The notes below the pieces were generated by a model. It ran no database searches. It saw only the letters and a program-made list of their open reading frames with translations, and was not told the origin of the DNA. This document shows positions 53,695 through 64,000 of a stretch of 64,000 nt of DNA, piece by piece (the stretch's first letter is position 1; each line of letters starts with the position of its first letter). The stretch is from the NCBI GenBank assembly GCA_002104935.1, contig MCGT01000022.1, positions 372,001 to 436,000 of the forward strand, given 5' to 3'. The DNA is from Hesseltinella vesiculosa (taxonomy: Eukaryota > Mucoromycota > Mucoromycetes > Mucorales > Cunninghamellaceae). The position numbers and the translations under genes were made by a program.

Positions 53695-56600
53695 ATGAGT
53701 GCGAGTGGTTCAACATCGTCCAAAGGGACTCCACCTTCCAGGTCACCATCTCGATCAGGCTCGCCCCCTCCTTACAACAACAACAACGATGGAAGGTATC
53801 CAAGGTATCCAAGGTATGACAATAATTATCGACCACGCAACAACATGGCCGCCGACATTGACAACTATCGTGAAATACGAGACCGTGAACGTGATAGAGA
53901 TCGTGATCGTTATATGATGCGAGATGATCGCTTCCCTCGCCCAAGGTAAAAAAACCGCTCGTGTGAAAATGACTTTTAACTCTTTTATTATGAAGAGACA
54001 GGGATGATCGCTATCCTGCCTTTTATCGAGATGACTACCCTTCATCCTCCAATGGACCCAGACCAGCCCCTCCTCCACGCCAAGAAGGTACCACACCATG
54101 GCTTTCTTCATTTCATTAACTCTTTTCCTGTTAGTAGATCGGCCACCCCTCTCAGGCAAAGCCAAAGACGATAGCAAACCTTCCACACCTACCGATCCCT
54201 ACCCCCCAGCAAGATACAATGACTGGCGAGAACGACGGTATCGTGACGATGATCGACGAAGAGACTTTGACCGACGCGGCCGCGATGGGTAACCCCTCCC
54301 AGCCAAACTCTTCCCATGGCTCACCTCTTTCCTCTTGCCGTAGCTATTCAAGGTATGATGGCCCTCCCGGCGGCTATGGACCTCCTCCTCCTACAGGCTA
54401 TGGCCCTTATTATGGTGGCGACTCCTACCGCCCAGGCAGCAATCGAGATCGTGAACCAGCCTCACCAGGAGCCTATTACTATGACCGTGACACCCGAGAT
54501 CGTTTCGATGAACGTGATTACTATCGACCCATCGCCCGAGGTGGCTCAATGGACATGGATCGTTATCGCCGACCTACTCGCCCAGGCAACGCCTGGCGAT
54601 CCGACTCCCGAGACTTTGACCGTGATGGCCGTCCCTCCTATTCCTCTGGTATGCACCGTGATGACGACCGGCAAGACTCTCTCAAACCGTCAGACGACAT
54701 CGACATGGATCGCACCCAAGGTAAAATGACCATAACAAAATCAAATGGCTCATTTTTTATTTATTGCTAGATAACAAACTCATGAGCATGAATACCAAGG
54801 AAGGCTCCAGCAGTGGCTCTTTGCGTAAGTCTTTCTTCAGGATCCCCCCCCCTCCTGCTCGCTCACACATACACACACACACATCTCAATTTCAACTGTC
54901 TTGCTTTCTTAGGCCCTTCACCTTCATCAGTACCAAAACGCACACCGCTCAACATTGACGTCACCCGATCACAACCATCACCCATCGACGACAATGCCTC
55001 ATCACCCATGTCCTTGTCCACCCCAGCTTCATCACAATCCACCCTGTCCTTGGTGTTCCCCACCACCTCTCAAGGACTTCCTTCCAGCCGTACTGCTTCG
55101 GCCTCTCCACCTTTAGCCCCAGCCATCACCACGGCCCCTTCCCGACCCTCACCAACAACCTCCATCGCTCTCCCGTCTGCCTTCCAACCACCCCCTGTTA
55201 CCAAACCCACGGAAATCATCGTCAAGGAAGAATCCCAGCCTGGGCCCGCTCCCATCGGAGAACCTGCCCCACCCGAAGACGACCAGCCACCTACCATGTC
55301 CCAACAGCAGATCGTCTCCCGCATCGATGAAATCGAAAACGACATTTCCATGTACGAGGAGCTCTTGGAGCAGGCCACCAAACGGGAACAAGAAGCCCAT
55401 CTGCAACAACGGCCACCCACCCGCCAAAGCTCGGTCGAAGCCAAAGACGACGAGGATGATATGGACGACGTCGATGACCAGGAACAAGAACAAGCAAAGC
55501 AAGAAGCACTGCAAGTCATCAGTCAGGACGGCCAACCCATGACCGACATCCAGAACCTGTCTGAAGATGACGGTCTCCTCGTGCGCCGCCGACCCCAGCT
55601 GCTCATCGAGCAGATCCGCAATCACGACCACGACCACGAAAGCTTGCCGCAAACCATCCTGGACGAAAACCGCGCCCTCGCCAAAGAGAACGCTGGGCTG
55701 CTCTACGGCTGGCAAGGCTGCGACGACGATCGCTGGGACGACGAAGCCGCCTGGTGTAAGCCACTGTACAGCCACCTGGACGAATACCCCTGCGTCCAAG
55801 AAAACAAACGACTGCTTCGACAACAACGCCAAAAAGTCGCTGCCTATCTCGCTGGCACCCACCGCCGCCACGCCAAAAAGGAACGCCGCCTCAAACGCGA
55901 ATACAAAGCCATCTACGAAAGCTGGAAAACCAAAAACCTCACCATCGACCGCATCCACGACCAGGAACGAAGGCGCCACCCTTCCGGCGGTGGCTACCGG
56001 TCTCGCCGAGGACCAAGCAGCACCAGCACCACAAGCGCCAGTACCTTCCTCAGCCCCAGCGCACCGACCTCCACCACCACCACCATCACCGCCACGGCTG
56101 CCTCTGATGACCTTGCCGACTATGTGGATGGCGTGATCTTCACCGGCAATAACGACTCTGCCCTTCGCTTTGGCGATGGTGACGGCGCTGCCACCCCCTA
56201 TGGCAAAGGTGCCTGGACCTCTGACGCTGTGCGATCCGAAGCCGAACTGCTCGAAATCATCCAGTCGCTGGAAAATGCCGAAATGCGCAACCCGGAGCTG
56301 CGTGCCGCCAAAACCACCGCCACCATCCCAACCATGATCCTCGATGCCAAAGAACGCGCCTTGACCTACAACGACCGCAGCGGCCTGGTTGAAAATCCCC
56401 TGGTCTACTACCACACCGGCCAAGAGACGGAGGACGTCTGGAATCAGCAGGAAATGACCGCCTTCATGGAAAGCTACATGCAATACCCCAAGCAGTTTGG
56501 CAAGATCGCAGCCGCCATCAAAACCAAGACCGCCTCCCAATGTGTGCTGTTCTATTACCGCAAAAAAACCAAAATCGACTTCAAGAACCTGCTGCGTCGC

Positions 56601-58280
56601 GGCCGTCGTGGCAAGAAAAAGAAGGACAGAGTCGCCCTGGCTCTTCGCCGCGCCACCGATGGCACCGCCAGCCCTCGCCGTGCCAAGTCCAAGGGCTCGG
56701 CCCTCATGGCCGACATCGGGAAAGCCCAGGTATCTCGGAAAGCAAAGGAAAAACAAGTCGAAAGAGAAACCTCGCCTGACCTCGGCCTACCTGCCCTGAC
56801 CACCACCTCTTCCGGCCGCAAAACCGCCAAACGCCCAGCCAGCACCACCAGCCTTGCCCTGCCTGCCACTACCTCCCCCTCTTCCTCCGCCTCCTCCGGT
56901 CTGAAGGACACCGACCTCGCCTCCACTTCCACCAGCGCAGCTGCCACCCCTCCACCCGCCAAACGTAAAGCCACCGCCGCTGCCAAACGAGCCAACAAAG
57001 GTCGCTCGCCTCGACCCTCCTCCTCCTCTTCTACCTCCGCTGCTGCCACCCCCAACCTGGCCCAGCTGAACACCACGGACGACGACGTCACCACTCTGAC
57101 CAAGACCTGGTCTGACCAAGAAAAAGAACTGGCCACCGACGCTTTCCGCGCCCACGGCACCGACTTTGTCCGTGTGGCCTCCCTCCTTGGCTCCAAGAAC
57201 GAAGGCCAGTGCCGCAACTTTTATTTCAACCACAAGCGCAAGTTCGGCCCCGACATCTTTGGTGAACAGTATGACGACGATGGCAATTTGATCCTGTCCG
57301 CCCCCTCCAAAGTGCCCCGCCCTACCCAGACAGTCTCACTCAAGGAGGAAGAAAAGGATGCAGCAGCAACCCTGGCCGGTATGTTCCAAATGGGCGCTGC
57401 TGCCTCACCTGTGTCTGAAGCCTCGCCGCCCTCCTCCTCACCTTCTCGCCAACGTGCTCGCACCATCTCCGGCATGACCGACCAAAGCGATGAATGGGAT
57501 GACGACAAGCCTCGCGCCTTGCCCGCCGCTGCTTCATCGGCCACGCCACCCATCAAACGCGGCGCCAACTCCTCTTACTGGACCGTCGCCGAGAAACAAG
57601 ACTTTATGCAGAGCCTGCGCCGCCATGGCCGTGACTGGGCCAAGATTGCCAGCGATATGAAATCCAAGACCCTGATCCAGGTCCGCAACTTTTACACCAA
57701 CAACGAAGAAAAGCTCCATCTTGATCGGGTCTTGCAAGAACGTGCCCTTGACCAACAGCATGGTCCAGCCTCCGGTCGTGCTGCTCCAGTGTTGCCCCAA
57801 CAGCACACCCCTCCTCCTCCTCCTCCTCCTCCATCTCGCTCCCAACCCATGCCGCCCATGGGCACCGCCTTTGACAGCCCCAATGTCCATCCCCATCCCC
57901 ATCACCCACACCAGCAAACACCTCCTCCTCCTGCCTATCCTGCTGCTGCTGCTGCTGCTGCTGCTGTGCCGCCCGCGATGTATGGCGCCCCTCCTGCTGC
58001 TGTTGACTCTCCTCATGCTGTCTATGGCCCTCAGCCAGGCTACTTTCCAACCTACAACGACCGTCCTCCTCGCTATCCCTATGGACAACCCCAAGACCAT
58101 CCATCCCACCGTCCATCTGCTCCAACCATGCCTCCACATGCCGACCCTTACCACCGCGCACGACCTCCACCCAAAGAATCCCAACAAGGCGTCACCCGTG
58201 TCTCCGATCTTCTCAACAGCACCGAAGAACCCACAAACACAGGTAGTAAGAACAGCTGGGAAACTTGGTTTGGTGCTTGA
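53695..58280 (+). CDS. SNT1/NCoR-like SANT-domain corepressor
   Basis: Six exons (53,695-53,945; 53,996-about 54,086; and so on; last from about 54,913). The N-terminal part is rich in Arg-Asp and Gly-Tyr-Pro repeats (RDRERDRDRDRYMMRDD). The long last exon holds an acidic coiled segment (SRIDEIENDISMYEELLEQA), as in NCoR/SMRT and SNT1, then three SANT/Myb domains: NQQEMTAFMESYMQYPKQFG (56,430-56,590), WSDQEKELATDAFRAHGTDF (57,105-57,245) and WTVAEKQDFMQSLRRHGRDW (57,575-57,720). A Pro/His/Ala-rich tail ends SKNSWETWFGA. The family scaffolds the SET3/HDAC deacetylase complex. The region around the third SANT domain is duplicated at 63,785-64,000. Base composition of the last exon is GC-rich, unlike its neighbours. 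Confidence 0.85.
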
Positions 58281-58379
58281 TTTGTACATCTTTTTTTTTA
58301 TCTTTTGTCTTCTTCGAATCTCATTATTCTGTACTCTGTAAATAAAATAATATTAAAACGATCGCCATTGTTTACTTTA

Positions 58380-58512
58380 TTTTGAGGACTTTGTCTTTTT
58401 GGCCTTTTTTGATCGGTCCTTCTTCAAGGTATCCATGTAGGCACGAATCACTGTGGCAAATGGCCCTTTTCCTTGCTTTGTTCATAGAGCTTCCCTAATT
58501 CAACAGTAAACT
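58380..58512 (-). pseudogene. SRP14 remnant with internal deletion
   Basis: On the minus strand two pieces are readable. FTVELGKLYEQSKEKG follows an attag acceptor and resembles the SRP14 N-terminal helix. In another frame it runs directly into FATVIRAYMDTLKKDRSKKA, then KKTKSSK*, which resembles the basic SRP14 C-terminus. The middle of the 14-kDa signal recognition particle subunit (strands and loop, about 60 residues) is missing and the junction is out of frame. I see no start codon in frame. The remainder of the gap 58,281-58,701 has no further gene. Confidence 0.55.
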
Positions 58513-58701
58513 AATCCGATACATTAAGATGAGAATAGGTCATATGGAAGCACAAGGAATAGCAATGATCCCCATTCCCTTATCGTGACAGCATCGAGCT
58601 GCTTCATCGTCGTTCGAAAAAACCTGATTCCCGCTTTTGCGCCGCTTGATCTTTCTTTCCTGTTCTTTATTTTTTCCGCCTCCAAAATTGATATTCAGGA
58701 C

Positions 58702-60123
58702 ATGTTTAGCTTTGGCACTGCAGCCTGTATTGGATATGACCTTGCACCGACAGAAGACAACAAGCTGATGACCAAGAATCGATTAGAAGCGGCAGGACTG
58801 ATCCCAGTTACTCTTACTCAAGGAGGCCATGCCCCAGAAGATGTCACCTTTGCTAGTGTTGACGCCGTCGCGAAACGTCCTTGGAAGTATAATACTTTTC
58901 CCCTTTCACCGATCCTCGGGGGAAAACGAAGCATTGAAAACTTGGAACCTGAATCTTGTAAGTACTTTTGTAGATTGATTCAAAAGGCTGATCTTTGTTG
59001 TCTTCTTTCCAGTAGCACTTGGAGAATCAGAAGATTCAGAATCAACTGAAGACGCTGAATTAACAGGTATCTGGATCTCACAGTCTCTCATTATGTAAGT
59101 CTTCTTCTAATACTTTGATGTTTAATTTCTAGTTCTTCCATCGCAAAGATCTGTTATGACTACCCTGAAATTGTTGCTTCACAAAAAGCCTTTGGGAGAT
59201 ATCACAAACCCTGAATTTGTAACCGAGGGGTTGCTCTTCAACATCATCAGCCCATACCTCCCACCAGATTCTGTCATCACCAAGGATAAAGTTGGCGACT
59301 GGGTCGGTAAGGATGGCAGTTTTGGCCCCATCAAACGCCGATGGGTCAACGGCAAACGGGAGCGAGGCCGGCCATTACACGTCGTCAAAAACTGTTACCG
59401 CGGTATGCTAGAAAAAAGAGTAGATGGGAGGACTTTTTGGCATTCATTAAGAGCTTCATTTTTTTTTTTACAACCAGATTTTACCATCGATCATGCAGTT
59501 TCATACAAGGCGGTCAGGGAACAATTACGCGCTGAGCAGGACCTGTGGCTAACTATTGGATACGTTCGAAAGTCAGAAGATACCAAGATTACAAACGAAA
59601 CGAGGAAAGGCCTTTTGGAACTAATGGCGCACAAGCTCAAGCTCAAGATGTTGTGCAGATCTGTATATGCATCGTGGTCGTCCAGTGCGTCCTCCTCTAT
59701 GATCGATCGGGATCATGAACCGCTACCTGAATTGGTTGGTGTCGATGGCTCAACGCAAGGTTAGGCAAACCCCACCCCCACCCTACCAATGACCTGTCTG
59801 CTTACTCTTTATTATAGACATGGTGGAGTTGGTTACGAGCACCACAAAAAATGTGACAATTGTCGCGATTGATTACGCAGGGCTCACAACAAGCCCCGAC
59901 GATCTGCATAGTTTTCTGAAGTAATATAGGCGTGAGCTACCTTTTTTTATGTGCCTATTAACCGAGACTTATTTCATGTAGGATGGCCAAAAAGGTTAAA
60001 AGGATCATCATCGATCATGGCGATCATCCAGAGCTCATTACAAGACGTGAACTTTTGCATGTGGATGGTGTTATAGGCAAGTTTGCATGCAGAAAGCCAT
60101 GTCTTCGTGGATCAACTGTATAG
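58702..60123 (+). CDS. Multi-exon protein of a lineage-specific family, serine-recombinase-like motif
   Basis: Six exons join in frame: MFSFGTAACIGYDLAPTEDN (58,702-58,957), LALGESEDSESTEDAELT, VLPSQRSVMTTLKLLLHKKP (from about 59,132), then DFTIDHAVSYKAVREQLR (from about 59,478), DMVELVTSTTKNVTIVAIDY (from about 59,818), and MAKKVKRIIIDHGDHPELIT (from about 59,982), ending near 60,123. The segment IGYVRKSEDTK...TRKGLLELMAHKLK, followed by VAIDYAGLTTSPDDLHSFLK, has a YxRxS motif and an alternating fold pattern like the N-terminal domain of serine recombinases/resolvases. That is an inference. The family appears common in Mucorales (memory). Intact splicing argues for a real gene. The upstream ATG is uncertain. 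Confidence 0.55.
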
Positions 60124-60529
60124 GCACATGCCGTCTCTAGGCACCCCATTATGCCAATATTTTTTTCCTATGTCCATACTCTTTTGTTGAAAATTATGCA
60201 CAAAGTTGAGCGGTTACGAGACGTGTCTGCAAAATCTTCTTGTCCAAGGGGTTTCGTTGATGGTGGGATGGTTAGGCAGGAGGGAGGTCGAATCGATTTC
60301 CAAGAGAGTGAATCTGAGCCGAAGCAATTGGCGACTCTTAAGCCCTCAGTATTGATAAACACAGGAAGGAGAAGCTCACTGTCGAACTAGGCTTATAGTC
60401 AGCATTGGCTGACTCTCAGTCCCATTCCCCCGAATAAAAAAAATAAAAGGTTTCAAGAGTTCCTGCGTCGAGTAGAAAAAAGAAATAAGGTTAGGTTTAT
60501 GTGTGCAAGAGGCAAAGTCACGGTAAAGA
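60124..60529. other. Gap with an unassigned 79-codon frame
   Basis: A plus-strand frame (60,151-60,390) reads SSCPRGFVDGGMVRQEGGRI and ends RRSSLSN*. It could be the last exon of the preceding gene or chance. No domain. Confidence 0.25.
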
Positions 60530-61322
60530 TCAAGGCATTGGTGGGTGCGCTGCGGAAGGCTGTGATGCTGCGTCCTCAATAAAATCCTCGGACGCCCCCT
60601 TCCTGGTAATGGAGCGGGATACCTGGGCAAAGGATCCCGTTGGTACCCTTGGCCGCAGTTTTTCTTCGGTTTGCATGTGTGATTTGACGCTGTCGATGGG
60701 AAAGAGACTGACGTTGTATCCAATGCCGCCCATGGCGCCGGCGAGCATCAATTCGAGAGGCGAGAGATCTTTCTTGGATTGACTGTGTCTGCGTTGCAAG
60801 AATAGGTGGCAGGTGTATTCATAGAGTCCAAACCAAAACACAGCCCCGCCTGTTTCGCGGATGAGCGTGGGCAAGAAGCCCCGATAAAAGCCTAGTGGTC
60901 CATGCTGGTGCAAGACGTGCTGGATCACGTGTTTTGGGCCTTGGTATCGTTGGAGCAGGCTGTCATTGGTGTTCTGGATCTGGAGTTTGCATTTGACCAG
61001 TTCCACCGGCGTCAGGACAAGCGATGCCAACGACCCAGCGCCAGCGCCAGCCAGAACAAGTTGGCCCATAGGCAAGGGCTGAGACTCGTCGAGGTTGTCC
61101 GTGGCCAGTCGGATCACTCGTTGGATCTGTCGGTAGCCTACAAAGAGAGTTGCATTCTCGACCATCGCCCCAGCCATCGGCAGCGACATGCCCTTGTACA
61201 AGCTGAAAAAGCCTTCGTGTTGAATCGTTGCCTTTAGACAGTGCCATGGTCCTTTGTAATATGGCCGATCGAGCGGTTGGGTTTGAAGTCGCACCTTGAC
61301 TTTAGCGCAGAGTAAAAAAATA
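60480..61322 (-). pseudogene. Mitochondrial ornithine carrier (ORT1/SLC25A15-like), truncated
   Basis: Two and a half carrier repeats are readable: KVRLQTQPLDRPYYKGPWHC (end of repeat 1, only the matrix part), TPVELVKCKLQIQNT and GPLGFYRGFLPTLIRETGGA (repeat 2), FPIDSVKSHMQTEE and the repeat-3 loop. The Px[DE]xxK signatures and these loops fit ORT1/ARG11-type ornithine carriers of the inner mitochondrial membrane. The first transmembrane helix is missing, because the 22-bp satellite begins immediately upstream. Near 60,595 one base is lost compared with the expected frame, and TGA at 60,576-60,578 stands where the family has an Arg (CGA). Past it the frame continues GRSITAFRSAPTNALIFTV. An alternative is a gene whose first exon lies beyond the satellite, but the C-terminal lesions still disable it. 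Confidence 0.75.
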
Positions 61323-61331
61323 AGAATGTTT

Positions 61332-63055
61332 GAGTGGGCCACTCTAAAAAAGAATGGGCCTCTCGATAAAAAAGAGTGGGCCTCTCAATAAAAAAGAGCG
61401 GGCTTCTCAATAAAAAAGAGTGGGCCTCTCAATAAAAAAGAGTGGGCCTCTCAATAAAAAAGAGTGGACCACTCTTTAAAAAAGAGCGGGCCTCTCAATA
61501 AAAAAGAGTGGACCACTCTTTAAAAAAGTGTGGGCTTCTCGATAAAAAAGTGTGGGCTTCTCAATAAAAAAGTGTGGGCCAATAAAAAAGAGTGGACCAC
61601 TCTTTAAAAAAGAGCGGGCCTCTCAATAAAAAAGAGTGGGCCTCTCAATAAAAAAGAGTGGACCACTCTTTAAAAAGAGTGGGCTTCTCAATAAAAAAGA
61701 GTGGACCACTCTTTAAAAAAGAGCGGGCCTCTCAATAAAAAAGAGTGGACCACTCTTTAAAAAAGAGCGGGCCTCTCAATAAAAAAGAGTGGGCCTCCTC
61801 TCAATAAAAAAGAGTGGGCCTCTCTTTAAAAAAGAGTGGGCCTCTCAATAAAAAAGAGTGGGCCTCTCAATAAAAAAGAGTGGGCTTCTCAATAAAAAAG
61901 AGTGGGCTTCTCAATAAAAAAAAGAGTGGGCCTTCTCAATAAAAAAGAGTGGGCTCTCAATAAAAAAGAGTGGACCACTCTTTAAAAAAGAGTGGGCCTC
62001 TCAATAAAAAAGAGTGGGCCTCTCAATAAAAAAGAGTGGGCCTACTCTTTAAAAAAGAGTGGGCCTCTCAATAAAAAAAGAGTGGACCACTCTTAAAAAA
62101 GAGCGGGCCTCTCAATAAAAAAGAGTGGGCCTCCTCTCAATAAAAAAGAGTGGGCCTCTCAATAAAAAAGAGTGGGCCTCTCAATAAAAAAGAGTGGGCC
62201 TTCTCAATAAAAAAGAGTGGGCTCTCTCAATAAAAAAGAGTGGGCTCTTCTCAATAAAAAAGAGTGGGCCATTCTCAATAAAAAAGAGTGGGCTTCTCAA
62301 TAAAAAAGAGTGGGCCTCTCAATAAAAAAGAGTGGGCCTCTCAATAAAAAAAAAGATTGGGCCTCTCATAAAAAAGAGTGGACCACTCTTTAAAAAAGAG
62401 TGGGCTTCTCAATAAAAAAGAGTGGGCCTCTCTTTAAAAAAGAGTGGGCTTCTCAATAAAAAAGAGTGGGCTTCTCAATAAAAAAGAGTGGGCCTCTCAA
62501 TAAAAAAGAGTGGGCTTCCCAATAAAAAAGAGTGGGCTTCTCAATAAAAAAGAGTGGGCCTCTCAATAAAAAAGAGTGGGCCTCTCAATAAAAAAAAAGA
62601 GTGGGCCTCTCAATAAAAAAGAGTGGACCACTCTTTAAAAAAGAGTGGGCTTCTCAATAAAAAAGAGTGGGCCTCTCAATAAAAAAGAGTGGACCACTCT
62701 TTAAAAAAGAGTGGACCACTCTTTAAAAAAGAGCGGGCCTCTCAATAAAAAAGAGTGGACCACTCTTTAAAAAAGAGCGGGCCTCTCAATAAAAAAGAGT
62801 GGGCCTCTCAATAAAAAAGAGTGGGCCTCTCAATAAAAAAGAGTGGACCACTCTTTAAAAAAGAGCGGGCCTCTCAATAAAAAAGAGTGGGCCTCTCTTT
62901 AAAAAAGAGTGGGCCAATAAAAAAGAGTGGGCCTCTCAATAAAAAAGAGTGGGCTTCTCAATAAAAAAGAGTGGGCCTCTCAATAAAAAAGAGTGGGCTT
63001 CTCAATAAAAAAGAGTGGGCTTCTCAATAAAAAAGAGTGGGCCTCTCAATAAAAA
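61332..63055. repeat. 22-bp satellite array with two alternating monomers
   Basis: About 78 monomers in tandem. Type A is GAGTGGGCCTCTCAATA followed by A5; type B is GAGTGGACCACTCTTTA followed by A5. Both are 22 bp. Type A makes most of the array and type B (about fifteen copies) is scattered. In type B, with the preceding As, AAAGAGTGG and CCACTCTTT form a perfect 9-bp inverted repeat around one base. Variants with TTCTC, GAGCGGG and short A-run changes occur. No open frame of note. Confidence 0.95.
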
Positions 63056-63784
63056 GGAAAAGTTGCCACCAATCGTCACCAGATTTTGCATCACTGCTGC
63101 TTCCCGGTGACCAACAGTTGCATAACAATATGCTTCCCCAGCCAAAATCTGGCAGGAGAGGACATAATGCTGACTATCAAAACTAAATGGCTACAAGAGG
63201 TATTTGGAGACTTTTTTTTTGAAAAAAAAAAAAATGGTTCTGCCTGCACTGGAGGTAAAGGTTTGCGGGAGGTGGTGATCAGCCTAGCGTGAGCTGGAAA
63301 TTAGGTTCACGTGCACTGGAATTGTTTTGCGTGCATATCAGACCTGGTTTGCGTGCAATCAAATTTATTTTTCCTGTGAAATGGGTTCTCTTTTGCCTAC
63401 TAAAAAAAATATCCTGCACGTAATCATTCGTCACTGAAAACCCTGTAAATGATAGTGAAAAAATCAAGTTCTGTTGGTCAAGGTTACCTAGCAACGTTTG
63501 ATCAGCTTTGTTTTAGGACCTCAGATGCAATGCTCGCGGAGTTTGCAACAACAAAAAAAAAAGGGAGCATTCCCTTCTTTGTCTTATTCACATTGCCCAA
63601 ATTTGCCGTTGGGGGTTGTTGTGCATGTATTTTTATCGATGAACCATATCCCTGGAAAGGAAAAGCAATCATTTGCCGCTCCATCTCGTTTGAATGACAC
63701 CAAAACACGAACAGTGTCAGTTGAAAGTAGCACTCACGAACGGTGCCGCCCAGTCCTCTCCTACTTGTGACATGGTAACAGTTG
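63056..63784. other. Unassigned sequence between satellite and SANT fragment
   Basis: AT-rich with homopolymer runs. No domain, RNA gene or spliced frame recognised, and no first exon of the carrier was found here on the minus strand. Confidence 0.3.
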
Positions 63785-64000
63785 CTGGACCGTTGCCGAG
63801 AAACAAGACTTTATGCAGAGCCTGCGCCGCCATGGCCGTGACTGGGCCAAGATTGCCAGCGATATGAAATCCGAGACCCTGATCCAGGTGCACAGGTTTT
63901 ACACCAACAACGAAGAAAAGCTCCATCTTGATCGGGTCTTGCAAGAACGTGCCCTTGACCAACAGCATGGTCCAGCCTCCGGTCGTGCTGCTCCAGTGTT
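63785..64000 (+). pseudogene. Duplicated fragment of the SNT1-like gene (third SANT domain)
   Basis: 216 bp match 57,578-57,793 with only a handful of substitutions and no indel. They encode WTVAEKQDFMQSLRRHGRDW, AKIASDMKSETLIQVHRFYT and NNEEKLHLDRVLQERALDQQ. Changes include K to E and RN to HR within the third helix region of the SANT domain. The match starts abruptly in mid-exon after TAACAGTTG and runs off the right edge, so its full length is unknown. Confidence 0.85.

Noticed and set aside
55149..56756. 535-codon minus-strand open frame across the SNT1-like gene
   Set aside because: Low-complexity Val/Gly/Phe-rich reading opposite a GC-rich exon with SANT domains; typical antisense shadow.
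61332..63055. CRISPR-like array
   Set aside because: Monomers are contiguous with no unique spacers, and the window is eukaryotic; it is a satellite.
1..64000. tRNA or rRNA genes
   Set aside because: I looked for A/B-box-like GGTTCRANNCC patterns and rRNA-like blocks and saw none that could be supported; small RNA genes could have been missed by eye.

Overview
This window is nuclear DNA from a fungus, most likely Mucoromycota (Mucorales-like). Genes have many short GT-AG introns with T-rich acceptors, intergenic gaps are short, and two genes resemble lineage-specific Mucorales families (my recollection, not searched). The protein order is that of an ordinary euchromatic region interrupted by a repeat island.

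Layout. (1) Positions 1-14,530 are a compact block of host genes: the tail of an acidic protein, SMG8 (nonsense-mediated decay), a metallo-beta-lactamase-fold hydrolase, a PQ-loop membrane protein, acyl-CoA-binding protein, a bacterial-type chorismate mutase-prephenate dehydratase fusion, a small single-pass membrane protein, PRP18, a METTL2/6-type methyltransferase and EMC7. (2) Positions 15,076-43,115 are a nested repeat island. A unit built of inverted arms around a 3.2 kb core is present twice in direct orientation (15,076-24,590 and about 28,755-43,115). A further inverted copy of the arm (26,200-28,755) makes a large palindrome centred on a dead Tc1/mariner element. The arms carry an N-terminal piece of an SSD1/DIS3L2-like gene and a spliced 2H-phosphoesterase gene. 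The core carries an SLX4-like gene with tandem UBZ4-type zinc fingers. One arm also carries a DED1-like helicase scrap. A 5.6 kb LINE with a 14-bp target duplication sits inside one arm. (3) Positions 43,130-58,280 are host genes again: a decayed lineage-specific gene, a GT8 glycosyltransferase, a BAHD-type acyltransferase, a MAPKBP1/WDR62-like WD40 protein, tropomyosin and an SNT1/NCoR-like SANT protein. (4) Positions 58,281-64,000 are again unstable: an SRP14 remnant, a multi-exon lineage gene, a decayed ornithine-carrier pseudogene cut by a 1.7 kb 22-bp satellite, and a duplicated fragment of the SANT gene at the right edge.

The most unusual signal is in the differences between the two copies of the island. 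They are repeatedly 5- or 6-bp insertions at TA dinucleotides (TACAGTA/TACTGTA, TACCGTA, TACCGGTA against plain TA). These look like Tc1/mariner excision footprints and allow the events to be ordered: some predate the duplication (shared by both left arms), others postdate it. Exon limits and start codons are read by eye from splice consensus and reading frame; no alignment or database search was possible.
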